DNA from: an uncultured Pseudomonadota bacterium
GTDB lineage: Bacteria; Pseudomonadota; Gammaproteobacteria; Steroidobacterales; Steroidobacteraceae
DNA length: 64,000 nucleotides
Direction: 5' to 3'
Assembly: GCA_946479515.1 (NCBI GenBank)
Contig: CAMLGF010000009.1
Location: forward strand, 1-64,000
Part shown: piece after piece, positions 8,450 to 16,488 of the stretch
How positions within the stretch are numbered: position 1 is the first letter of the stretch
How the letters are laid out: each line of letters begins with the position of its first letter
The notes under the pieces: model-generated
What the model was told of the DNA's origin: nothing
Database searches by the model: none
The model's input: only the letters and a program-made list of their open reading frames with translations
Position numbers and translations under genes: made by a program

Positions 8450-9274
8450 TTAACTAAACCAGCCCAGAAGTTTGTCCATCACACCGCGACTCGCCGGGAA
8501 CGCTTCGTTCGCCTGCGCGAGCACCACCGAGACGTTATCGCGACCACCATTCTCGTTGGCTAACTGAATCAATTGCTTAGCAACCGTATCTAGGTTAGCA
8601 CCAAAGGTGCTTATAGTTAAACGGATGTCTTCATCTTCGACCATGTCGGAGAGGCCATCCGAACAAAGGATGTAGATGTCTCCTTTGTCCACCGGCTGTT
8701 CCTGCACCTCGACCTCGACCTGCGGTTCCACCCCCAGCGCCCGGGTCACGTAATTCTTGTTGGCGGCCCGCTGCGCCTCTTCGGGGGAGTAGAAGCCGCG
8801 ATCCACCAGTTCCTGCAGCAGGGAATGGTCCATGGTGACCTGGGCGATTTCGCTGCCACGCTGGCGGTACAGCCGGGAATCGCCCACGTGCGCGATGGAA
8901 ATGCGGTTGTCGTAGAAGAGGGCGGCCACGACCGTTGTGCCCATGCCCTCGCACTCGGCCTGCGAACGGGCGGTCTGATAGATGATCTTGTTGGCGCGCG
9001 TGATCGCGTCGCGCAGGACGATCGAGGGACGCGTGAGGCCGGTGGTGCGGTCGATGGAGTTCAGGTCCTCGCGCGCGAGCCCCTCGCGAACCAGATTGGT
9101 GATGGTCTTCACCGCGATGCCACTGGCGACTTCGCCGGCGTTGTATCCGCCCATGCCGTCCGCCAACACCAGAAGGCCGACGTCGATGTCGGAAGCAATG
9201 GTGTCTTCATTGTGTTCGCGTACTCGGCCGGTGTCGGTGCGACCAACGAAATTGAGCTTGCCCTTGAAACTCAT
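8450..9274 (-). CDS. PP2C-family Ser/Thr protein phosphatase
   Basis: A 274-residue PPM phosphatase. Metal-binding and catalytic motifs are in order: R19 with EHNED (D24), ADGMGG (D39), HVGDSRLY, CSDGLSD and GGRDNVSVV. The family uses two Mn/Mg ions to remove phosphate from phospho-Ser/Thr. About 275 residues is normal for bacterial Stp/PppA proteins. It probably works with the downstream FHA protein. Codons for about residues 212-240 (8556-8640) are strikingly A+T-rich and use codons such as TTA, ATA and CTA, unlike the rest of the gene, and contain a small hairpin. Confidence 0.93.
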   Translation of the reverse strand: MSFKGKLNFVGRTDTGRVREHNEDTIASDIDVGLLVLADGMGGYNAGEVASGIAVKTITNLVREGLAREDLNSIDRTTGLTRPSIVLRDAITRANKIIYQTARSQAECEGMGTTVVAALFYDNRISIAHVGDSRLYRQRGSEIAQVTMDHSLLQELVDRGFYSPEEAQRAANKNYVTRALGVEPQVEVEVQEQPVDKGDIYILCSDGLSDMVEDEDIRLTISTFGANLDTVAKQLIQLANENGGRDNVSVVLAQANEAFPASRGVMDKLLGWFS

Positions 9275-9597
9275 GGGTGGCCCCGGATCCGGCGATGTTC
9301 AGCGTGTTCTTCGATCACACCCAGCTCAATGCTCAAAATGAGACCCATACGGCCGTATTGCGCCCGTAGACTTCCCCGCAGACGCCATAACCTACCGCAA
9401 GCGTGGCCGGCGACTGGAGCAATAAGTCACACTTCGCCTCCAACGCTCACCGGCAAATCAACGACCTAGGGACGCAATGCTAATGGGATCAGGGCAAATC
9501 CGCACCGGACTACCGCACACACTAGGGAACTCCCGGCCTTTTCGTCTATCAGCCGCATGAACTTCGTCACGATTTGCCGGCCGCCGGTGCGCTCCTG
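9275..9597. promoter_or_regulatory. divergent intergenic region PP2C / radA
   Basis: About 320 bases between divergent genes, more A+T-rich than the surroundings. I see no gene. It contains a perfect 12-bp palindrome ATACGGCCGTAT at 9347-9358, 73 bp upstream of the PP2C start, a possible operator. No convincing -35/-10 pair could be assigned to either gene by eye. Confidence 0.4.
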
Positions 9598-10974
9598 ATG
9601 GCAAAGTCGGCCCTCGTTTTCGCCTGCTCCGAATGCGGAGCCGAGACCCTGAAATGGCAGGGCCAGTGCCCGCAGTGCGCTCGCTGGAACACCCTGGAAC
9701 AGCGCGTCGTGGCCCGGCGCGCGCCGGGGGGGCAACCGGCGAGCGCTGCGCCGCCGGCCGAAGCCCTGGCGCTGGCCGCGGAAGAACTGCCGCGACTGGG
9801 CAGCGGCATGGGCGAGCTCGACCGCGTGCTCGGGGGCGGGCTCATGCCGGGGTCGGTCACCTTGCTAGGCGGCGAGCCGGGCATCGGCAAGTCCACGCTG
9901 CTGCTGCAGCTGGCGAATCACGCCGCGCGCTCCACGCGCACGCTGTACCTGTCGGCCGAGGAATCCGCGGCGCAGATCGGCTCCCGGGCGCTGCGGCTGG
10001 GCTTGCACGGCGACGGCACGCGCGGCGTGAACCTGCAGGTGGTGGCCGATACGGACCTGGAAGCGGCCATGGCCCGCGTGCGCGATGACTCCGCGAAGCT
10101 GTTGATCGTCGACTCCATCCAGACGGTGGCACTGCAATCGGTGGGCACGGCGGCGGGCACGGTCACGCAGCTCAAGGAATGCACCGCCCAGCTGGTGCGC
10201 TTCGCCAAGAGCGAGGGTGTGAGCGTGCTCATCGTCGGCCACGTGACCAAGGATGGCGCCATCGCCGGACCCCGCGTGCTCGAGCACCTGGTCGACACGG
10301 TACTGTATTTCGAAAGCGACGCCTCGAGCCGCTTCCGCAACGTGCGCGCCATCAAGAACCGCTTCGGCTCCGTGGGCGAGCTGGCGTTCTTCCACATGGA
10401 CGAGCAGGGGCTGCGCGAGGTGCGCAACCCTTCTGCGATTTTTCTGGCCCGCTCGGGCGCTCCCGCACCGGGCAGCGTGGTTGCGGTGACGCGCGATGGC
10501 CGCCGACCTCTGCTGGTGGAGATCCAGGGGCTGGTCGATCGCATGCGCTTCGGCTCGCCGCGGCGCGTGGCGCAGGGCCTCGACGCGCAGCGCGTGGCCA
10601 TGCTGCTGGCCGTGCTGCACCGGCATGGCGGCGTCAATCTGCAGGACCACGATGTGTTCGTGAACGTCGTGGGTGGCCTCGACATCGGCGAGACCGCCTG
10701 CGACCTGCCCGTGGTGCTCGCGCTGGTGTCCAGCCTGGCGGACAGGCCGCTGCCGCAGAGCCTGGTTGCATTCGGGGAGATTGGGCTGACCGGCGAGTTG
10801 CGCCCGGTGGCCTATGGCGAAGAGCGCCTGCGCGAGGCGGCCAAGCAGGGTTTCACCACGGCGCTGGTACCGAAGGACAATGCGCCGCGCGCACCCGTCG
10901 ACGGGCTGCGCGTCCTCGCGCTCGCGCGCATTGAAGAGGCGCTACGCGCCGGGCTGCCGCCGATGCCGGCCTAA
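9598..10974 (+). CDS. radA: DNA repair protein RadA (Sms)
   Basis: A 458-residue RecA-related branch-migration ATPase in recombination and repair. Order: N-terminal C4 zinc finger (CSEC...CPQC, about 10-28), RecA-like ATPase with Walker A GGEPGIGKST at 91-100, the RadA-specific KNRFG motif near 265, and a C-terminal Lon-like domain. The ATG at 9598 (MAKSALVFACSECG) matches the family start. A TTG at 9574 would add eight residues without support. The stop overlaps by 4 bases the convergent corB stop. The length equals E. coli RadA. Confidence 0.95.
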   Translation: MAKSALVFACSECGAETLKWQGQCPQCARWNTLEQRVVARRAPGGQPASAAPPAEALALAAEELPRLGSGMGELDRVLGGGLMPGSVTLLGGEPGIGKSTLLLQLANHAARSTRTLYLSAEESAAQIGSRALRLGLHGDGTRGVNLQVVADTDLEAAMARVRDDSAKLLIVDSIQTVALQSVGTAAGTVTQLKECTAQLVRFAKSEGVSVLIVGHVTKDGAIAGPRVLEHLVDTVLYFESDASSRFRNVRAIKNRFGSVGELAFFHMDEQGLREVRNPSAIFLARSGAPAPGSVVAVTRDGRRPLLVEIQGLVDRMRFGSPRRVAQGLDAQRVAMLLAVLHRHGGVNLQDHDVFVNVVGGLDIGETACDLPVVLALVSSLADRPLPQSLVAFGEIGLTGELRPVAYGEERLREAAKQGFTTALVPKDNAPRAPVDGLRVLALARIEEALRAGLPPMPA

Positions 10975-12248
10975 TCGGCCGGCGGCGCCACGCGACGCGC
11001 ACGCACCGTGCGCACGGTGTTTTCGCCGGTCTGCAGCACCTCGAAATGGTAGCCCCCGATCGTGGCGGACTCGCCGGTCTCGGGCAGCGTCTCGAGCATC
11101 TCCACCAGCAGGCCGTTCAACGTCTTGGGACCGTCGGTGGGCAGCTGCCAGCCCAGCGAGCGATTGAGCGCGCGCACCGTGGCGCTGGCATTGATGATGA
11201 ACACCCCCGGAGCTTCGCGGTGCACGTGCTTGTGAGTGATGGTGGCCGGATCGGTGGTGAATTCGCCGACGATCTCCTCGAGTATGTCCTCGAGCGTGAC
11301 GAAGCCCTGGATGTCGCCGTACTCGTCGACGACGAAGGCCATGCGCCGGCGGTTGCGCTGGAACTGGTTGAGCTGCACGGTGAGCGAGGTGCCTTCGGGC
11401 ACGAAATAAGGCTCGCGCGTGCGTGCGATCTCGATGAGCCGCTCGCGGGTGAGCGTGTCGCGCGCCAGCTCCTGCGCGACACGCTTCATGTGCACGATGC
11501 CGATGAGATTGTCGAGCTCGCCCTCGTGCAGCGGCAGCCGCGTGTGCGGCGTCTGGCGCAGCTGATCGAGGATGTCCTCCCAACTGTCGTCGACGTTGAT
11601 CGACGCGATGTCCTGGCGCGGGATCATGATGTCGTTCACGGTCACGTGCTCGAGATCGAGGATCGACAACAGCATCTGCCGATGTCGCGTCGGGATCATC
11701 GGCCCGGCCTCGGCCACCACCGACCGCAGCTCGTCCGGTGACATGGTCTGCGCGCCTTCCTTCACCGGCGTCACGCCGAACAGGCGCAGAAATCCATAGG
11801 CCGCCTTGTTCGTGAACCAGCTGATCGGCGTCATCAGGAACACCAGCACCTTGTAGATGTAGGTGGATGACATGGCGACCGGGTCCGGCTTGAGCGCCGC
11901 GTAGATCTTCGGCGCGAGCTCGCAGAACACGATCATGAACACGGCCAGGCAGCCCGCGGCGATGGGCACGGCATGTTCGTAGCCGGTACGTTGCGCTAAC
12001 AAGGTGGCGATCGCCGAGGCGGCGACGCTGGCCAGCGCCAGCACCACGAGATTGGCGCCCAGCCAGCTGTCCGGCTTGGCGAGCAGCTCGTCCAGCACCT
12101 TGGCGGTTCGCTTGCCGGCCTTGGCCGCGGCCCGGATCTTGTAGCGGTTCGCCGAAAGCATGGCGACCTCGGTACCAGAGGAAAACGCGATCAGTAGGAG
12201 CAGAACTACGAGCGCGATACCCAGAATCAGCGACGGGGCGTTTTGCAT
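10971..12248 (-). CDS. CNNM/CorB-type membrane protein (DUF21-CBS-CorC_HlyC)
   Basis: A 425-residue inner-membrane protein. The N-terminal DUF21/CNNM domain has about four membrane segments (about 8-30, 65-85, 95-115, 125-150). Two CBS domains follow (about 205-325; start MIPRQDIASI, then FVVDEYGDIQGFVTLEDILEE), then a CorC/HlyC transporter-associated domain (about 340-420). The family is linked to Mg2+/Co2+ homeostasis. It resembles E. coli YfjD, which is also next to ffh. It starts at the ATG 12246-12248, only 24 bp from the divergent ffh ATG. Confidence 0.9.
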   Translation of the reverse strand: MQNAPSLILGIALVVLLLLIAFSSGTEVAMLSANRYKIRAAAKAGKRTAKVLDELLAKPDSWLGANLVVLALASVAASAIATLLAQRTGYEHAVPIAAGCLAVFMIVFCELAPKIYAALKPDPVAMSSTYIYKVLVFLMTPISWFTNKAAYGFLRLFGVTPVKEGAQTMSPDELRSVVAEAGPMIPTRHRQMLLSILDLEHVTVNDIMIPRQDIASINVDDSWEDILDQLRQTPHTRLPLHEGELDNLIGIVHMKRVAQELARDTLTRERLIEIARTREPYFVPEGTSLTVQLNQFQRNRRRMAFVVDEYGDIQGFVTLEDILEEIVGEFTTDPATITHKHVHREAPGVFIINASATVRALNRSLGWQLPTDGPKTLNGLLVEMLETLPETGESATIGGYHFEVLQTGENTVRTVRARRVAPPAD

Positions 12249-12260
12249 AGGGCCCTAGCC

Positions 12261-12266
12261 TATACT
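12261..12266 (+). promoter_or_regulatory. -10-like element directly before ffh
   Basis: TATACT at 12261-12266 lies 6 bases before the ffh ATG, so transcription would begin at or next to the start codon. On the other strand TATAGG (12259-12264) overlaps it and could serve corB. No good -35 is visible for either. Confidence 0.45.
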
Positions 12267-12272
12267 TGCCGC

Positions 12273-13655
12273 ATGGCACTTTTCGAGAACCTGACGGCGC
12301 GCCTGTCGCGCACCGTGGATACGCTGCGCGGCCGCGGCCGCATCACCGAGGACAACGTCGCCGAGAGCCTGCGCGAGGTGCGCATGGCGCTGCTCGAGGC
12401 CGATGTGGCGTTGCCGGTGGTCAAGAGCTTCATCGAGCGCGTGAAGCAGAAGGCGCTGGGCGCCGAGGTCACTGGCAGCCTCACGCCGGGCCAGGCGTTC
12501 GTCGGCATCCTGCACAAGGAACTGATCGCGCTGATGCAGGGCGAGTCCTCGTCGGTGAAGGATGGCCGCTTCGAACTGCGCGCGCAGCCGCCCGTGGTCG
12601 TGTTGTTAGCCGGCCTGCAGGGCGCGGGCAAGACGACTACGGCCGGCAAGCTCGCGCGCCTGCTCATGGAGCAGAAAAAGCGCGTGCTGCTGGTGAGCAC
12701 CGACATCCGCCGCCCCGCCGCCGTGCTGCAATTGCAGCGGCTCGCCGAGCAGGTGGGCGCGGGCATCTTCCCGACGGACGTGAAGCAATCGCCGGCCGTC
12801 ATCGCCCGCGATGCGCTCGAGGCCGCGCGCAAGGGCGTCTATGACGTGCTCATCGTCGACACGGCGGGCCGCCTGCACGTCGACACCGAGCTCATGGAAG
12901 AAGTCCGCCAGATCGAGCGCGCGGTGGAGACGCACGAGCGCCTGTTCGTCATCGATGCGATGGCAGGCCAGGACGCGGTGAATTCCGCGCGCGCCTTCGG
13001 CGCGGCGCTGGATCTGACCGGCGTGGTGCTCACCAAGGCGGATGGCGACGCGCGTGGCGGCGCGGCGCTATCTGTGCGTGAGGTGACGGGCAAGCCCATC
13101 GTGCTCGTCGGCATGGGCGAGAAGCTCGACGCACTCGAGCCCTTCGATGCCGAGCGCATGGCCGGCCGCATTCTCGGCATGGGCGACGTGGTCGCGCTGG
13201 TCGAGCAGGTGCAGAAGCAGGTCGACATCGAGGAAGCGCAGAAACTCGCGAAGAAGGTCGCCAAGGGCAAGGGTTTCGACCTGGTCGATCTCAGGAGCCA
13301 GCTGCAGCAACTGCAGAAGATGGGTGGCGTCGGGGCGCTGATGGACAAGCTACCCCAGGCGGCCATGAAGGGCGGGGCGCCCGCGCCGGATCAGGGTGAC
13401 CGCGACGTGCGCCGTCAGATCGCCATCATCAACTCGATGACCAAGAAGGAGCGCCGCAATCCGGCGGTTCTCGACGGCTCGCGTCGCCGGCGCATCGCCG
13501 CCGGGGCCGGTGTCCAGGTGCAGGACGTCAACAAGCTCATGAAGCAGTTCATGGAGATGCAGAAGATGATGAAGAGTTTCTCGGGCGGGAAGCTCAAACG
13601 GATGATGCAGGCCTTCAAGGGCCAGATGCCGCCGGGATTCCCCGGCGCAAAGTAG
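12273..13655 (+). CDS. ffh: signal recognition particle protein Ffh (SRP54)
   Basis: A 460-residue SRP GTPase that binds signal peptides and, with 4.5S RNA (gene at 49361), targets nascent inner-membrane proteins to FtsY. Order: N domain (1-90), G domain with GLQGAGKTT at 114-122 (G1), DTAGR and TKADGDARGG, and the methionine-rich M domain (about 330-460; MEMQKMMKSF, then KRMMQAFKGQ). The ATG at 12273 gives the family start MFENLTARL-type (here MALFENLTARL). No Shine-Dalgarno is visible. Confidence 0.96.
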   Translation: MALFENLTARLSRTVDTLRGRGRITEDNVAESLREVRMALLEADVALPVVKSFIERVKQKALGAEVTGSLTPGQAFVGILHKELIALMQGESSSVKDGRFELRAQPPVVVLLAGLQGAGKTTTAGKLARLLMEQKKRVLLVSTDIRRPAAVLQLQRLAEQVGAGIFPTDVKQSPAVIARDALEAARKGVYDVLIVDTAGRLHVDTELMEEVRQIERAVETHERLFVIDAMAGQDAVNSARAFGAALDLTGVVLTKADGDARGGAALSVREVTGKPIVLVGMGEKLDALEPFDAERMAGRILGMGDVVALVEQVQKQVDIEEAQKLAKKVAKGKGFDLVDLRSQLQQLQKMGGVGALMDKLPQAAMKGGAPAPDQGDRDVRRQIAIINSMTKKERRNPAVLDGSRRRRIAAGAGVQVQDVNKLMKQFMEMQKMMKSFSGGKLKRMMQAFKGQMPPGFPGAK

Positions 13656-13665
13656 CCGTGAGTAG

Positions 13666-14415
13666 ATGGGTCGGCTGAAGCTCCTGGTCATCGCGGTTTT
13701 CCTGTTCGCCGCGAGCACCTATTTCTGGCACCCGAAGACTCGCCAGACCGTCAACCTCAAGCTCACGCGTGACGGCGAACCTGCGGCGGAAGTCGAGGTG
13801 GGACTGTTCATTCCCACCTCACTCACCGGTATCGGCAAGCCCGGTGAATGCGTCGGCCGTCAAGCGAAGGTGCTGTTCGCCGATGTCTTCGAGCAGACGC
13901 GCCCGGACGGCACCTATCGGTGGGAGCGCGAGTTCGCGGCATCCCCGGGCCGTCGGCGGTCGCACGGCTCGAATCTGCGCGAGAAGGCCTTCGCGTTGAG
14001 CCTCTGTGCCAACCTCGACAACGAATACCTCTCGCTCTGGAGCGGCACCTCCGAAGAGCCTCGCCGTCAGCTGTTCCTGGAATGCGATCTGGGCACCCGG
14101 GCCTGCCAGTCCCGGTTCGGGACTCATATCGATGAGACCATCCGACCGTACGTCCAGTACGTGGCCATCGGATCCTTCGTGTTGCTGATGCTGTTCGTGC
14201 GGCGGCTGGAGAAACGAGGCCTGGGCTCCAATCTGCTCTTTGGCGGGATATTCGCCAACCTGCTGATTTCGCTGGGGGCGGGCTGGTCCCATGGCCACGC
14301 CGTGCTCAGCAAGGCGCTGAACGTGACATCGCTCGCGCTCGGCGGGCTGCTTCTGATGTGGTTGCTGGGCGCCTGGTTGGCCAGTTTCGGCAGCCGATAC
14401 GCGTCCCGCGCCTAA
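13666..14415 (+). CDS. membrane protein of unknown function
   Basis: I do not recognise this 249-residue protein. It has one N-terminal hydrophobic segment (about 5-20), then a hydrophilic, presumably periplasmic region (about 22-165) with cysteines near 64, 126, 151 and 158. Three more membrane segments follow (about 169-184, 195-215, 222-242). The ATG at 13666 lies 10 bases after the ffh stop on the same strand, so it may be cotranscribed with ffh. The rpsP promoter lies just beyond it. Confidence 0.72.
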   Translation: MGRLKLLVIAVFLFAASTYFWHPKTRQTVNLKLTRDGEPAAEVEVGLFIPTSLTGIGKPGECVGRQAKVLFADVFEQTRPDGTYRWEREFAASPGRRRSHGSNLREKAFALSLCANLDNEYLSLWSGTSEEPRRQLFLECDLGTRACQSRFGTHIDETIRPYVQYVAIGSFVLLMLFVRRLEKRGLGSNLLFGGIFANLLISLGAGWSHGHAVLSKALNVTSLALGGLLLMWLLGAWLASFGSRYASRA

Positions 14416-14484
14416 AGCCTTGGTTTGCAACGCCACTCTGCGGGCGACCGCGGCGAGGAGACGGCCCGCCGGCCAATAAAAAAT

Positions 14485-14514
14485 TTGGCGGCAAGCCACT
14501 GATTTGCGTAGAAT
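14485..14514 (+). promoter_or_regulatory. sigma70-type promoter for rpsP-rimM-trmD-rplS
   Basis: TTGGCG (14485-14490), an 18-bp spacer and TAGAAT (14509-14514) predict a start near 14521 and a leader of about 65 nt rich in G+C. An A-rich stretch (AATAAAAAATT, about 14475-14485) immediately upstream could act as an UP element. Confidence 0.6.
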
Positions 14515-14586
14515 CCGCGCTCTTTTTTGGCCGGCCGGGTCGGGTCGTTTCGCCCCGGGGCCACAGGCAGTTAAAGGTTCAATGAC

Positions 14587-14841
14587 ATGGTGACAATTCG
14601 TCTGACCCGCCGCGGTGCTACCAACACGCCGTTCTATCACGTCGTGGTGACCGACAGCCGCAAGCGTCAGGGTGGCAAGAGCCTCGAGCAGGTGGGTTTC
14701 TTCAATCCAAAGCCCGTCAAGAACGAGGTCGGCCTCAAGCTGGATCTCGGCCGCATCGACTACTGGGTGTCCAAGGGCGCGCAGCAATCCGAGCGCGTGA
14801 AGCACCTGGTGACGACGTTTCGCAAGGCGAACGCCGCCTGA
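14587..14841 (+). CDS. rpsP: 30S ribosomal protein S16
   Basis: An 84-residue S16 (MVTIRLTRRGATNTPFYHVV, VTDSRKRQGG, VGFFNP, RIDYWVSKGAQQS), of normal length. It binds the 5' domain of 16S rRNA. The preferred ATG is at 14587; an out-of-frame ATG lies five bases earlier. First gene of the conserved S16-RimM-TrmD-L19 operon. Confidence 0.97.
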   Translation: MVTIRLTRRGATNTPFYHVVVTDSRKRQGGKSLEQVGFFNPKPVKNEVGLKLDLGRIDYWVSKGAQQSERVKHLVTTFRKANAA

Positions 14842-14859
14842 TCGATTCGCGAGGCTTGC

Positions 14860-15366
14860 GTGAGTGAGCCGCGTCGCGTCGAGGTGGGCAGACTGGGAGC
14901 GCCGCATGGCGTGCGTGGCTGGCTGCGGGTGCAATCGTTCACCGATCCTCCGCAGCGGCTGTTCGAGTGGAAGTGCTGGCTCCTGAGGACGGAGCGCGGT
15001 ACCGAACGCGAAGTGAAGGTCCTCGATGCGCGGCGCCAGGGTGATGGCTGGATCGCTCAGCTCGAGGGTGTCGACGAACGTGACGCCGCGAGCCGATTGA
15101 CCGGGCAGTGGGTGCTCATCGATCGGGAGCTGTTGCCGCCGACCGGGGAGCGCGAGCATTACCGCGACGACCTGATCGGCTTCGAAGCGAAGAATGTGGA
15201 TGGTGCGCTGCTGGGGGTCGTCGATCACTTCATCGACACGCCGGGCAACGCAGTGATGGTGATCAAGGGTGTGAAGGAGTACTGGGTACCGGTGACCCCG
15301 CAGCACCTGCAACGCGTCGACAAGGGCGCGCGCGCCTTGGTCGTGGATTGGCCCGAGGATTTCTGA
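14860..15366 (+). CDS. rimM: ribosome maturation factor RimM
   Basis: A 168-residue 16S rRNA-processing factor acting on the 30S head with S19. The N-terminal RimM domain starts VEVGRLGAPHGVRGWLRV; the C-terminal PRC-barrel (about 95-168) contains YWVPVTPQHLQRVD. It starts at a GTG (14860) 18 bp after rpsP. The length fits the family. It lies between rpsP and trmD as usual. Confidence 0.96.
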   Translation: MSEPRRVEVGRLGAPHGVRGWLRVQSFTDPPQRLFEWKCWLLRTERGTEREVKVLDARRQGDGWIAQLEGVDERDAASRLTGQWVLIDRELLPPTGEREHYRDDLIGFEAKNVDGALLGVVDHFIDTPGNAVMVIKGVKEYWVPVTPQHLQRVDKGARALVVDWPEDF

Positions 15367-15374
15367 CACGACTC

Positions 15375-16118
15375 ATGCGCATCGAAGTCGTGACGTTGTT
15401 CCCCGAGCTCATCCGATCGGCCGTGCGGTATGGCGTGCTGGGTCGCGCGCTCGAGCGCGGCCTGCTGCAGGTCGGGTGCGAGGACCCGCGTGGACATTCG
15501 CACGATGTCCATCGCACGGTCGACGACCGGCCCTATGGCGGCGGGCCGGGCATGGTGCTCAAGCCGGAGCCGATGTGCGCGGCCATCGATGCCGCGGCGC
15601 TGCGGGCGCCGGCGGGGTCGCCGCGGGTGTACCTGAGCGCGCAGGGCGTGCCGTTCACCCAGGCGCTGGCGAGGGAATTTTCGACGCTGCCGGGCCTGGT
15701 GCTGGTGGCGGGGCGATACGAGGGGCTCGACGAGCGGGTCATCGAATCGCGGATAGACAGAGAGGTTTCGATCGGCGACTACGTGCTGTCCGGGGGGGAA
15801 TTCCCCGCTCTGTGCGTTATCGACGCGGTGGCGAGGTTGCTGCCGGGAGTGCTTGGCGACGAGCGCTCGAGCGTCGAGGAGTCGTTCGGTTCAGGTTTGC
15901 TCGACTGGCCGCATTACACGCGGCCGGTGGAGTTCGAAGGCCGGACGGTGCCCGAGGTCCTGCAGGGCGGGCACCACGCTGACATCCAGCGCTGGCGGTT
16001 GAAGCAGGCGGTGGCTCGCACCTGGTTGCGGCGGCCGGACATGATTGCAAAGGGTGGCTTGCCGGCCGATGCGGCCAAGCTGCTGGACGAATTTCTCGCT
16101 GAACGCGAAGGTGACTGA
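15375..16118 (+). CDS. trmD: tRNA (guanine37-N1)-methyltransferase TrmD
   Basis: A 247-residue SPOUT knot enzyme making m1G37 next to the anticodon with SAM, preventing frameshifts. The start [13 protein letters not shown] is canonical. The knot region carries [12 protein letters not shown] and [10 protein letters not shown]; the C-terminal domain has [14 protein letters not shown]. The ATG at 15375 is chosen from family alignment, although the frame is open further upstream. It ends one base before the rplS ATG. Confidence 0.97.
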   Translation: MRIEVVTLFPELIRSAVRYGVLGRALERGLLQVGCEDPRGHSHDVHRTVDDRPYGGGPGMVLKPEPMCAAIDAAALRAPAGSPRVYLSAQGVPFTQALAREFSTLPGLVLVAGRYEGLDERVIESRIDREVSIGDYVLSGGEFPALCVIDAVARLLPGVLGDERSSVEESFGSGLLDWPHYTRPVEFEGRTVPEVLQGGHHADIQRWRLKQAVARTWLRRPDMIAKGGLPADAAKLLDEFLAEREGD

Positions 16119-16119
16119 C

Positions 16120-16464
16120 ATGGCTAACATCATTCAACAACTCGAATCCGCGCGCATGACGCGCAAAGTGCCCGACTTCAATCCTGGCGACACCGTCGTC
16201 GTGCAGGTGAAGGTGAAGGAAGGCGACCGCGAGCGCGCCCAGGCCTACGAAGGCGTGGTCATCGCCAAGAGCAATCGCGGCCTCAACTCCTCGTTCACGG
16301 TGCGCAAGATTTCGCACGGCGAGGGCGTGGAGCGCGTGTTCCAGACCTACAGCCCGGCGATCAGCGAGATCGAGGTCAAGCGCCGCGGCAGCGTGCGTCG
16401 CGCCAAGCTGTACTACCTGCGCGAGCTGTCCGGCAAGGCCGCGCGCATCGAAGAGAAGGTCTAA
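16120..16464 (+). CDS. rplS: 50S ribosomal protein L19
   Basis: A 114-residue L19 ([65 protein letters not shown]) at the 30S-50S interface. The ATG at 16120 follows the trmD stop by one base. The same frame is open further upstream but gives no family match. Last gene of the rpsP operon. Confidence 0.97.
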   Translation: MANIIQQLESARMTRKVPDFNPGDTVVVQVKVKEGDRERAQAYEGVVIAKSNRGLNSSFTVRKISHGEGVERVFQTYSPAISEIEVKRRGSVRRAKLYYLRELSGKAARIEEKV

Positions 16465-16488
16465 CCACCTGGTGGAGGCGGCGACGAC

